Shown here one piece after another: positions 54,530 through 64,000 of a DNA stretch of 64,000 bases (positions are counted from its first letter, which is position 1; every line of letters starts with the position of its first letter). The stretch covers positions 2,071,001-2,135,000 of the forward strand of contig JAUCEF010000010.1 in the NCBI GenBank assembly GCA_033558025.1, written 5' to 3'. The stretch is from Phytophthora sp. 'mugwort' (Eukaryota > Oomycota > Peronosporomycetes > Peronosporales > Peronosporaceae). The position numbers and the translations under genes were made by a program. Below the pieces are notes generated by a model, which saw only the letters and a program-made list of their open reading frames with translations, had not been told where the DNA came from and did no database searches.

Positions 54530-55430
54530 GGGGAAGGGCTACCGGACTTCCATGGGAGGCGTGGACGTTCACGATCAGTTGCGTCTCCAACCGTAAGTGC
54601 TGCTATCTTGTATGTACAAGTTTTCAACTTTACTAATCGTATATAATACACGTACAGGTACTCACTGCAGCTTTGTATCAAGCACAAGAAGTACTACAAG
54701 TCCCTTTTCCTTGGACTTGTAGATTTAGCAGTTATCAACGCGTTCATCGTCTTCAATGCTGCTCGTGCCGCCGCCAACGTCAAGAAGATGAGCCCAGGTG
54801 AAGTTCATGAAGCAGCTACACCTCGAGCTGTGCCAGCTGCGCGAAGAAAACAGGGACTCCCTGCGCAGCAACGAAGCCCTTCAAGCGACGCCGTCAAATC
54901 CCAACAGCAACACGAGAAACCGTCAGTCGGCCCACCGCCCACTGCAGAACGACGAATGGCGGGCTGGCAACAATCATATAGGGAGGAAGCGGCGTACACG
55001 TGTCTGCAAAGTATGCTCTTTACTCAAGGGCACGGACAATGCCCGTGGTGGGGATTCGTCCATCAATTGCAGCAAGTGCAAGCTACCGACGTCTTCCAAG
55101 AAGCCCATATCCTGGCGCGTTTTCCTGCGCGAGAAGAAGTGGCACGTCGTTAATGGCGAGCTCAAGTCCTGCTTCGATATTTGGCACAAGGCCTGGCGCA
55201 ACGGAACAATGATGCCAAACAAGAGCGGGAGGAGGAGGAGCATTCGTGCCCGCACGCCTGGTGGTCGCAGAGAGAATGATGGAGGTGAGGAGGACGAGGA
55301 AGAATCCACGGAAGGTAAGCAATTAAGCGATGTGTCAGCTGCTGGGGCCCCACAGAAAAGTGCGCACGCCGTTCGGGAAGTGTCGACGACAACTGACTTG
55401 AGCAGCTGGTTTGGTCTCCGTTCACTTTGA
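54530..55430 (+). pseudogene. piggyBac-like transposase C-terminal half (piggyBac-2)
   Basis: The 5' end is truncated. The sequence reads MGGVDVHDQLRLQ (third catalytic Asp), then a 65-bp GT-AG intron (54593-54657), then YSLQLCIKHKKYYKSLFLGL (54660-54720). A long frame from 54798 to 55430 carries the C-terminal Cys-rich domain (RVCKVCSLLKG ... CSKCKL), followed by an acidic and Gly/Arg-rich tail. The first two catalytic Asp are missing. A TTAA-bordered end lies at 55788-55804. Confidence 0.7.
54593..54657 (+). other. Intron-like insert in piggyBac-2
   Basis: GTAAGT donor, TACTAATC branch-like sequence, CGTACAG acceptor, 65 bp. It splits the codons between RLQ and YSLQ. The paralogue at 62645-62665 has no intron there. 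Confidence 0.7.
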
Positions 55431-55785
55431 GTTTCATACACAAATGTCACGTCATTCGACTTCGTTGCATGTGTTCTTGGCTAGCATCTATAACAACTGT
55501 GTCGCCGGCTGTGCCCGTCGTTGTATGGCTTTTATCACACACAATCCGCACATCACATGCGCTATCAACTCAAAACGTGTATCTGATGTGACTTTAGGTC
55601 TGCAGCAAATTGGACCATACATCAATCATAACATGAGAAGCCGTTTGCGATGTTTAGGTTTAGCTTGCGGCTATCCACTATACATGTTAATAAAAAAAAA
55701 ACATCAAGCGTTTAGTATGCAAACCCTTACCCGCAGATACACGTTTGAACACCTAAGGCTTAGGGAGACGGGGGAATGAAAACCC

Positions 55786-55804
55786 TTCGGGTTCAAAGGG
55801 TTAA
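55786..55804 (-). repeat. Candidate terminal repeat of piggyBac-2 with TTAA
   Basis: On the minus strand TTAACCCTTTGAACCCG is a typical piggyBac end (TTAACCC...), 370 bases after the transposase stop. No matching left end is found, which agrees with a 5' truncation. Confidence 0.55.
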
Positions 55805-56438
55805 GCTTTGGGGTTGGCTTTATCGTCAGATGTGTTGGTGCTTCGTACCCGGTGCACTTAAAGCCGGGGCGTGCGACTTCACGATCCATCGCCGTTCTTG
55901 AATACGTCGTGCTTCCACAGCTCTGTAACCCGTACTATCGCACGTTCTGCAACAGCAGTACAATAGATGTACACTACAGCACCTGCACTTGAAGTCTCCC
56001 TGCCTGTCCAAGCTCGATACGTGGCTGCGGCTTTCTTACCATGCTGTAAAAGCTGCCTCTGTGGCCGGCTGACATAGCTAGGAAGAGCTATTTAGCAGGT
56101 TCTCTCGCTGCTTGATGCCGCGCCCAGACACCCAATCTCCATCTGGCTGCCTGCTTTGTCCCTATTCGACTGTCCTAAAATCTTAGCGGACAGCCCTTAG
56201 CGGAGCTCGTCGAGTTCGTGCACACCAACAGAACCGGTGGTCCCAGTTCTTCATTGTCGTGCTGCCTGTTGCCCACCCCATTTGCAACCGTGATAGACGA
56301 CAAGAGGCGGAAGTCTAAAGCGACCGGAAAATTCTCCGCGTGTCTTCAATCCCGCACTAAACGCCGCCTTCTATCGACCCAGTTTCCGTAGAAAGAACTA
56401 GGAGCTAACAAGTCGCACAGCTAGCAGATAACGGCGTG
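55805..56438. other. Intergenic upstream of the PH-domain gene
   Basis: About 630 bases without a supported gene; pyrimidine-rich stretches near 56150-56180. It includes the promoter region of the next gene. Confidence 0.45.
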
Positions 56439-56454
56439 CTCACTTTTGCATCCT
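56439..56454 (+). promoter_or_regulatory. Inr-type core promoter of the PH-domain gene
   Basis: GCTCACTTTTGCATCC matches the oomycete initiator GCTCATTYYNCAWTTT at most positions. The start codon used follows about 60 bases later. Confidence 0.55.
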
Positions 56455-56506
56455 CCACAAGACCAACGCGATCTCGTCCAGTATTTAGGCTTCGATAGCC
56501 GAAGTC

Positions 56507-57883
56507 ATGCCTGGAAACCAGTCGCAGTCTCGTCCTCGGAAGGGCTCAGGTGCGACCAAAACGCCAGCGGGTCTCCAGCTTCTATCGCCAACTCTGCAAC
56601 ACTCGATCCAAAAGTCGACCTCGAAGCTATCGTCGTCGAATCCCGCAGAATACTTCGGATGGAGCTCGTCACCTTCGGCCCTCTACGCTTCGCCCGCTCT
56701 CGGCTCGTCTGTAGTGGCTACAGGCGCGAAAGAGAGCGACGAGAATACGAAGGACAACAATGACCCAGAGACATTCGACTTTGACGGCTTCACGCTCGAG
56801 TCCGTGCGTGTGAGGGAACAATCGGACGAGAAAGACGCGACAGGAACGTCTGTCTACCAGAACTCCCGTGTTATTCGGGCTTCCGGTCGCGATCACCAGC
56901 CCGGGGATTACTGTGCATACTACTACGACGACAATTCGAAATCCAACCCACTTAGCTGCAGCATGGGAAGCGTTCGAACTACAACCACCACGGAAGATTT
57001 CGAGATGTCTCGACGCCTTCAACAGCATTCATTCCAGAAACACAGTCAACGTGCTAGTGTCATGAGCCGCTCCAATGGAAGTGATCCAAATCGGGATACA
57101 TTTCAGCTGAGCTCAACCGCAACAGCGGCTGGATTCCCTTTGGCTAAGAAAAAGGAGTCGACGGCGGTGGTCATGAGAGGCTGGCTCCAGAAACGCAAGG
57201 GCCTCGTCCTGAAGCGCTGGAAGCCGTATTACTGTCTCTTCAAGAGCGACGATAGTCTGTGTCTTTATGCAAGCGAAGACACGATCAATGGTAAGCTGGA
57301 ACAGCGGTGCCAGGTTCTGCGTGTTGCTCTCACGGACAAGAACGACTCGTTCCACATCATTTGCGTGGATGCTGAAGGTACGCCGCATCGTGAGGAGTTC
57401 CGAGCTTCAGTGGCGTCGGAGTGGAATAATTGGTTCCAAGTGCTCGGAAGATTCTTTGACAGTTCGTCCATGGAGCAAGCCTTCGTCCGGAAACCGGAAC
57501 TTACGTTTGCTAAGACATTCAGCGAAGTGGAGGGTGACGGATGGGTCGACAGCAACGGCGATGCGGATCCTGTGCTCAGCAGCAAGAACTTCCAGCCTTA
57601 CGACGCGCGGCATAGCTATTTCGGTCAACGGAAGCCGTCGATAGCAACCGTTCGCAATTCATTCGACGGTAGTGGCGATGACAGGACGGCCACAGTCTCG
57701 TCGTCTTCTGTCCCAAGTGTCAATTTGCAGCACGAAACAGTGAATCTTGGCAACCAGCAGATACCCGACTGTCCCATGATTGAGCGAAAAGGCCAAGGAA
57801 TCGTCCCAATTCTAGAGATCCGTGCCTCCGAGTCAAAGCGTGCTGAGGTAGTAGCAACACTAGCATCCGGATTCTCCTGGTAA
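56507..57883 (+). CDS. PH-domain protein
   Basis: The protein has 458 residues and one exon. Residues 1-220 are low-complexity, Ser/Thr/Asn-rich and probably disordered, with many possible phosphorylation sites. Residues about 222-313 are a pleckstrin-homology domain: it opens VMRGWLQKRKGLVLKRWKPYY, has the basic beta1-beta2 loop (KRKGLVLKRWK) expected to bind phosphoinositides, and ends with the helix carrying the invariant Trp (EWNNWFQVL). The rest is Ser-rich and unstructured. The probable role is recruitment to phosphoinositide-containing membranes as an adaptor; no enzymatic domain is present. The ATG at 56507 is the first in frame after the Inr element. Confidence 0.85.
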   Translation: MPGNQSQSRPRKGSGATKTPAGLQLLSPTLQHSIQKSTSKLSSSNPAEYFGWSSSPSALYASPALGSSVVATGAKESDENTKDNNDPETFDFDGFTLESVRVREQSDEKDATGTSVYQNSRVIRASGRDHQPGDYCAYYYDDNSKSNPLSCSMGSVRTTTTTEDFEMSRRLQQHSFQKHSQRASVMSRSNGSDPNRDTFQLSSTATAAGFPLAKKKESTAVVMRGWLQKRKGLVLKRWKPYYCLFKSDDSLCLYASEDTINGKLEQRCQVLRVALTDKNDSFHIICVDAEGTPHREEFRASVASEWNNWFQVLGRFFDSSSMEQAFVRKPELTFAKTFSEVEGDGWVDSNGDADPVLSSKNFQPYDARHSYFGQRKPSIATVRNSFDGSGDDRTATVSSSSVPSVNLQHETVNLGNQQIPDCPMIERKGQGIVPILEIRASESKRAEVVATLASGFSW

Positions 57884-59579
57884 AACTACGTTGTGTTACA
57901 CCCTCAGAAGTTTGAAATATCAAAATATACTGATGCCCGCAGTAAAGTTACAAAGACAATGTACGTATGATAGCATGCTTGTTCGTTCGTGGGTTCTTAG
58001 CCTCCCCTCTGTTCGTGACACCTTCGCCTCTTGTCCAACTTGCGACCTCGAGGCAGTCTTTCTCCGTACTCTGACATCGTCCTCGATGGATGAACAGACC
58101 ACTGAACGTAGGACCAGTCTCCTCGCCCGTAAATTTAGTGTACTATACGGTACTGTACGTCTTAGATCCAGAGATGGGTGAGATGTCTTGTAAGGCATTT
58201 TGATTCACGCCAAGTGCGAAAACTTGGAGTCCACACTGCAGACTAGCACATCGCAGCCCAGCGTGCGGAACTGAACAACCCTCTCGATATTTATGGGGTA
58301 GAAGAAGAGCAGGGCGTTCTTGTCCTTTGTCTAAAGCTGACGGCGTCGGTCGTAATGGGGGCGAAGAGGATATTGTTTTTACTCAGCTGTAGTGGGTTGA
58401 TGGGAGTGCTTTTGGTGTGAATGAAGAATGAGGCTTGGGTTGGTAGAGTGTCAGGAGTTTAGGAGCTCGCGGTGCCATGGCTGCAGGATCGACATGGAAG
58501 CAGACTTCGCGATCTCTTTATCACCGACTTAGGTGCTTCGTCGCCGTTGTGATAAAAGAGATTCTAGACCGCTTCCGAACTGAAGATCGGACGGGCTTAA
58601 GTCGGACAGCTCGGTGCACCATACGCCCATTTTTCAAATGCATGAAGAACCCTATGGGGCACGTGGGCAACGTCGTGACAGCTTTGCGATCGAATGTAGT
58701 GCATCACATCGCATATTAATATGTTCGACACCCTCACCGCCGCTCTGAAGATAACTACCCTACTCCGTTCGCCAAGCAGTAGCGTTATCACTGCCGTCTC
58801 GGGAGCACCGACAGCAGAGGATCGCTAGACCGATCCGCGCCGTATCCACCGATGCGATAACTTCGCGCATCAAAATGGTAATCACCGTAATGTTCATGTT
58901 TGCAGCCATAACGAGTAAATACTGTATAAAGCACACTTTACTCCAAAACAATTTCGAGACCTGAAGAAAGCAACAACTTAGACAAAGATGGGCCGACGGA
59001 GCTAGGTGTCAAGTTCAAGATCGTGGAGCTGGACCAAATCGCAGGTAGCAGCCGGCCGCGCACGGACCAGAGAAGGGTGCGCTATTTCGTGGCCCACGAC
59101 TCGTGGGGCAACTACCATAGTCGAACGGCGGAAACTCAGACGTGCGCATGCTCCACAAGGCGGGCGACCAGGAGATGCTGGTGAATGAGAGCGGCGCCGT
59201 GTAAAATGCTTACTGTCAATTTTTCTTAGTAGAATGTGACGAACCTACTGTTCTCAGTATTTGTAACTTCACTACTTTCAGGCGTTATTGCCAAACCGCC
59301 GCCGACTCTGCCAATGCACCCATAGTTGGAGAATAATGACGGTCTAACGAAAACTATAACGGGAATGTCTTCAAGCTAGAACGGCCACGCGCTGTCAAGG
59401 TGAGTCTCATATTGCTCATCAATGAATGGGACCTCTGCTTTTCCAAAGTTGCTGCCATGATTTGAGCCACACGAGCCGCGAAAAATTCCCACATGACCAA
59501 GTCTTGGTACTCACCGTCAAAATCGGCGAATCAAAAATATGAAAAACCAACGTCAAGATAACACTCGAATCGGAGAGAA
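57884..59579. other. Region without recognised genes, one coherent fragment
   Basis: Mostly no gene. A plus-strand stretch at 58985-59205 reads as protein in one frame (GVKFKIVELDQIAG, VRYFVAHDSWGNYH) and then in another (MLHKAGDQEMLVNESGAV, ending in TAA). It looks like the tail of a lost gene; family unknown. Confidence 0.4.
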
Positions 59580-60125
59580 GTATTCGCAGCCGTAAATGTC
59601 AATACTGTGGGGCTTTCGTCCTTCCGTTCGGTAGTCAACAAGATATGAAGGCCACGTTTTCACCAGTACTTCGAGTCGGACTTGGACATGGAGACTCCTA
59701 GTATCTTTGGCGTCTCTATGGCAGGGTTGTCAATCCACACAACAACGTTCTCCCAGTCGTGACGTCTCGACGCGAAAACCGACTGAAAGCCTTTCAGAAA
59801 GTACCAAGCGTACATGATGGTCCACATGTCCTTGAACCACCCAGCCGACCATAGACTGGAGAACCCTTTCGTGCAAATTTGCACGCGTCATCTCGATTCG
59901 TACCCTAGAGTCCGCGGGTGACTTCCTCGGCTGCGTTTGCAGCCGGAACGGGACATAGCTATTCTCGAGGAGGGTCAGTTGTGGATTATACTTGATGGCA
60001 GGTTTTTCGGAGATGGTAGCTGGCTTGGGCTGAGGAAAGGGTTCAAGTTTGTCCTGATCGACGGTCGCACACGCAGAAGCAAGCAGTGCTATGAAGATCA
60101 CAGTACCAAGAGCTCGTAGGTTCAT
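59580..60125 (-). pseudogene. NLP (necrosis-inducing, NPP1 family) pseudogene
   Basis: The start at 60125 codes a clear signal peptide (a hydrophobic run followed by ASACA). The following 60 residues fit the N-terminal part of NPP1-family secreted proteins. Around 59880-59950 the frame changes; from about 59880 another frame carries the family core, with the RHDWE hallmark near 59765 and a following VVVWI strand. That frame stops near 59660. The C-terminal third is not recognisable. Intact members are secreted cytolysins that act on plant plasma membranes; this copy has at least one frameshift, an early stop and a truncated end, so no active product is expected. Its start codon is 26 bp from a piggyBac insertion. 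Confidence 0.75.
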
Positions 60126-60724
60126 CTTCGTTCGGTAAGTACGTGAAAGATTAACCCCCTGGTTCCCGACGTCGTAAGTTGTGACATAGCGTTTTTGTTA
60201 TGTCGTGTAAGTTATTAATAATACGACATTGAGAGTGGAACAATAGAGAGTGGCTCGAGTAGCACGTTCCCATACTTTCAAGTGAATTGCGGCATCCCCA
60301 AAAATATTAGACCATGGAGGTATTTGAAGAACACCAACGGAGAGAACATAGGCTGGACAATAAAAAAAGTTGGGTTAGGGTCCAAGGCCAGTTGGAGTGC
60401 CAGAGGCCACTCATTCGAGAATTTGCTGGATGGCGCGCATCCGGACCAGCGCACGCGCGAAGACCGCCGCCGTCGCCCGCGATATCGACTTTCCACACTT
60501 CTGGCGGCAACTGTGGGCGGCGGGGTGGATGTACAAGCGGCCGAGCTGTCTCGCGACAGAGGGGAGGGGAGGTACGTTAGCCCCGATGGTGCCGGCGTAT
60601 ACGTTGGCGAGAGCGTGCTAGTGGTACACGCGTTGGGGTCGGGACTGTTGGACGAGATCAACGATGCTGTGGACCAGGCTACAAGCACAGCGGCACCGGC
60701 CACGAGCGGAGCGAGCCCGACCAC

Positions 60725-60835
60725 GACGGCGGCGCGGACGGCCCCAAGCGCGAGTGCCGCAGTAAGTGCGTCGCCGACTACAAGCACGGCGGCGCGGACG
60801 GCCCCAAGCGCGAGTGCCGCAGTAAGTGCGTCGCA
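60725..60835 (+). repeat. Coding tandem repeat in piggyBac-1
   Basis: Two units of about 57 bp, sharing GCGGCGCGGACGGCCCC and GCGAGTGCCGCAGTAAGTGC, code for TAARTAPSASAAVSAS-like repeats. Confidence 0.75.
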
Positions 60836-62068
60836 GATCGACACAAGTATCGCCCTCACTCAAGGAATCCCTAACGCATTGTTTGACTCGCCGAGCAAGT
60901 CGAAGGACGAGCTCTTACAAGCTGCGGTACCGCGCGCGTTCGGCTTGTCGCCGAGCGACGTCCAGACCGAAGCGTCGCAGCTCGAGGCGGCGGAGAACCC
61001 GCAGTTTCTGTCGGAGGCATCAGGGCTTGAAAGTGGGGCCGAGCTGGACGAAGAAGAAGAGAAGGAGCCGGCTTCATCAGTCCGAACGCGGCGCCTGCAT
61101 AATCTCGTCAAGTACGACGTCAACTTTGTCCCGGAGAACGAGGCGACTACGAGATCTTCGACTCCGGCGATAGCGAAGCAGAAGCTGTCGGAGACGACGA
61201 GGACGATCCTGAGAGTGAGGCGCAGGAAGACGACGACGATGTGCTGTCTGAGGGCGACGCAGAGCAGCTGGATGAAGCCTTCATAGCCTCGCTCATCATC
61301 GGAAACGACGCACTCAGCAGGTACACCAAGAAGCAGCGTGAGGACGCGCTGCGGGCGACGGCGTGGACGACCGCGTCGTCAGATTTCGAGGTGGGCGGCA
61401 ATGCGAACGCCGGTATGGGCGACGAGATGGCGCAGCCAGTGGCCGAGTTACGCACCCTCGCGCACTCCCCTCTAAAGACTTTCCTGTTCTTCATGCCCAA
61501 GCCATTGGTGGGTCATGGTCAGCGCCGAGACCAATCGGTACTCACTCCAGCAAGTTGACCGGCGCGCGCAGGCACTACAGGACAAGTAGAGCGGTCGGCG
61601 GGCCTAGACGCTCAAGCAGCTTTGGCGGCGACTCAAGCTAAAGCGCGGCTACGAGACGTACGAGATCCTCCACGTGATCGGGCTCCTCGTGGCACGGATG
61701 CTGTTCCCGCAGAAGCGCCGCTTTGCAGATCTCTGGTCAATTGTCGAGGACGGAGCGGTCCCTGCCGGCAACTTCGGGCGCTTCATGGGGCGCAACCGGT
61801 GCCAGGACATCCTCCGCGACCTGCACTTCGTCGACAACGAAGCCGAGCACACGTGCTGCAAGCTGTGGAATCTGCGTCCTGTCGTGGACAAGCTCCAGCA
61901 TCGCTTCCTCGTCGTGTGGTCGCTGCCGGCGGTGTTTTCCTTCGACAAGGGTGTGCAGCCGGCGACGTCCCGCCGGAACACGACCTCCATGTTAATTACC
62001 GACAAGCCTCATCGCTACGGGACCAAGCTGTTTATGACGTGTGACTCGAGGACGGCTTACTGCCACAG

Positions 62069-62141
62069 GTAATTTATTGCCCCGATTCCGATGTCGTAAC
62101 TTACGACTTACAACACGACGCGCTATGTCCTACATGACTAG
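62069..62141 (+). other. Intron in the piggyBac-1 transposase
   Basis: GTAATT donor, ATGACTAG acceptor, 73 bp. Removal joins DSRTAYCH-R to FELYAGKRN in frame, matching the family. Confidence 0.75.
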
Positions 62142-63690
62142 ATTCGAACTCTATGCTGGCAAGCGTAACGCAGGCGATGCTGGCGATGCCGCATTCGACC
62201 ATAAGACAGGCGCTACTGCAGTCATCCGTAATCTCAAGGTCGTGCTCGAGTCGAACGAGCGCCACTAGTGGCACGCGGTGGTCGTGGATCGCTTCTGCTC
62301 GTCCGTTCTGCTCGCGATCGAGCTGCTCGGCATGAGCGTCTACGTGATAGGGATTATCATGACCATCCGACTCAGGTACGATGCCAACGTGAAGGAGAGT
62401 CGCCATTCGGCCAGCCAGCATCCCACGTGGCACGTTCAAGTTCTCCCGGTCGGTCGCGTTCCCAGCATGGCCGCGATCCATTGGTGGGACCGCAAACCCG
62501 TTCACTACTTGTGCACGGACTCGGTGATGACGGAGGCGAGCATCGGGAGGGGATCAAGTAGGTCGGGGTGATCGCCGTGCCCGAGCGCAGTCACGGACTA
62601 CCAGCGCTGGATAGGCGGAGTTGATATGCACGATCAACGCCGTCTGCAACGATACTCTCTCCAGACGTCGACCAAGTTCGAGAAGTACTACAAGAGCTTG
62701 TTCCTCGGGCTAGTCGACATGACGCTGGTGAACGCCTACCTATCGCACAAGAAGGCAGCCAGGATGGCGGGAACGCCTCACATGAAACACGGAGAGTGGT
62801 TCTGCGTCCTCCAAAACCAGCTTCTGCAACTCAAGCCCCAATACTTCGCCGGAGTAGTCACAACCCCGACGATCGCAAACCAGAAGCGCAAGCGGGCGCC
62901 AGTCCGCCACACACACGTGCCCGAGCAGTCCGAAGATTGGGTTACCGTGAGCGGCGTGCAGAAGCGCAGGCAGCGCTCCTGTAAGCTCTGCGCGCAGCTG
63001 CGGACGAGCAGGCCCAAGAAGTCGTTCGCCACGACCTACTTCTGCGAGCGCCGCTCTGTCGACGACGCCAAGTGCTGGCTTTGCAACAAAATACGCCGTG
63101 AGTACAAGGGCGTGGCGAAGACGTGCTTTTTGAGATTTGGCATGACGACTTCGACGCGGGCGAGTCTATCCCGCCTACCTTGGGGAAGCGTGTGGTCTTG
63201 CGGCGCCCTAGCAAGAAAGCTAGCGAGCGGAAGAAGACGCGCCGTGAGCTCCAGCTTCGCGGTGAAGACGCCGATGACGAAAGTGAGAGAGGCAACGAGG
63301 AAGACAGCGACGGTGAGTGAGTTCACGTTGCGTAGGGCGTGATGGCTGCCAGCTGTCGCCATGACGTAATGCATGATTTCTTGAATAGACGTACATTTTT
63401 TCTTCCTTTTCTGAAATGACTAAACTGACTGGCCTTGCATTGTGACGCTTCGGCTCTTTTTTTCCTGTCGAGTGTCGGACGGAGGTAAGTTACGACATGT
63501 ACGCTCTTCTTGAGATCGGAAGGGTGTATAACTAACGACATTGATCGAGAAACCTCCTAAAAGCTTATACACCTATCCGCATGTGGTACCTTTGCCACAT
63601 ACAAATTCCTAGATACACGACTACGTCGTTAGATAAGACATTCGCTTACGTGTTCTGCGCGCTTTTTTTTTTCGGGAACCAAGGGGTTAA

Positions 63691-64000
63691 ATGGAGGACT
63701 CATGCAGGCCCTGAAAGTAGTTGTACGTTATTCGCTTCGGAGCAAAAGACAAGTGGTATCAGCCCTTATTGTTTTTTTTTTATCCAGCTAGATTATTGTA
63801 CTCCGCATAAGTCACGACGCCAAATTTTCAACCGCGAAAAAATAGGTCAAAGGTTAACAAAACCCATAGCGATAGTTAGATATAGGCCGAAAATGAGGTC
63901 GGTTTTACTGATTCGCAGCGATTTTCACACTAGAGACTACCAAACAATGACATTCCGTTGGCCTCCGCACTCTTGTGACTAGGGTGGCTTTCTTTGCATA
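63691..64000. other. Right edge, no gene seen
   Basis: About 310 bases to the end of the window, AT-rich with T runs. No supported gene. Confidence 0.5.

Larger units (their letters stand above)
60282..63342 (+). pseudogene. piggyBac transposase pseudogene (piggyBac-1)
   Basis: Pieces in order: an N-terminal DNA-binding-like part in shifting frames (DIDFPHFWRQLWAAGWMYKR, 60480-60540), an Ala/Ser/Thr repeat, an acidic stretch (61060-61260), the DDE_Tnp_1_7 domain from 61300, a 73-bp intron at 62069-62141, and a C-terminal Cys-rich domain (SCKLCAQLR ... CWLCNKIRR, 62975-63105). Catalytic Asp codons are all present: 61944 (FSFDKG), 62287 (HAVVVDRF) and 62623 (GGVDMHDQ). Damage: frameshifts near 61143, 61507 and 62560, and stops at about 61588, 61612 and 62266. 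The enzyme would cut at TTAA and excise without a footprint. Confidence 0.85.
60155..63686 (+). mobile_element. piggyBac element with both ends (piggyBac-1)
   Basis: 3532 bp. Target duplications TTAA lie at 60151-60154 and 63687-63690. Terminal inverted repeats are CCCCCTGGTTCCCGA (60155-60169) and, on the minus strand, CCCCTTGGTTCCCGA (63672-63686). It carries one transposase gene in the same orientation. The ends are well preserved but the gene is damaged. Confidence 0.93.

Overview
The window looks like a piece of an oomycete nuclear genome, most probably Phytophthora or a close relative; the species cannot be read from it. Evidence: short GT-AG introns (65-91 bp), start sites preceded by the oomycete Inr-type core promoter (GCTCATTYYNCAWTTT-like, at 3428, 9249 and 56439), a broken necrosis-inducing (NLP/NPP1) secreted-protein gene, and a dense load of Copia, Gypsy, hAT, piggyBac, mariner, pogo-like and Harbinger relics.

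Layout. 1-9.3 kb is a gene-dense island: a multi-pass membrane protein (5' end outside the window), a His-rich repeat protein with an N-myristoylation-type start, a mitochondrial branched-chain aminotransferase, a small Cys/His-motif basic protein, a HAD-like protein and a large acidic nuclear-type protein. 9.6-19.8 kb is a nested transposon block: an old minus-strand Copia element contains a complete-ended but gutted Gypsy element (13471-18543, target duplication ATTTT) and abuts a plant-type mariner element. 20-25 kb holds hAT and pogo-like DDE_1 relics. 25.4-32.5 kb is a second gene island: a secreted, probably GPI-anchored Ser/Thr-rich protein, a four-exon Kelch-repeat protein and, convergent with it, the TFIIH p52/Tfb2 subunit. 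34.9-52.8 kb is again transposons: three hAT transposase pseudogenes, one almost complete Copia element (39721-44580), a Harbinger-like relic, a PIF1-like helicase relic and a solo LTR. 54.5-55.8 kb is a truncated piggyBac; 56.5-57.9 kb is a PH-domain protein gene; 59.6-60.1 kb is the NLP pseudogene; 60155-63686 is a fully bounded piggyBac element with TTAA duplications sitting just upstream of that pseudogene.

The host genes do not form an operon or one pathway. They are scattered single genes (leucine/isoleucine/valine metabolism, transcription/DNA repair through TFIIH, membrane signalling through the PH protein, surface or secreted proteins) separated by repeats. The most unusual structures are: an antisense ORF inside the deleted Gypsy element, a perfect fold-back at its deletion point, a 300-bp internal Copia slice captured inside a hAT gene with no LTRs, a perfect 27-bp hairpin at the head of another hAT gene, a tandem duplication of the last codons of the TFIIH subunit, and different introns in the two piggyBac copies. 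All identifications are by reading motifs; no database search was possible.
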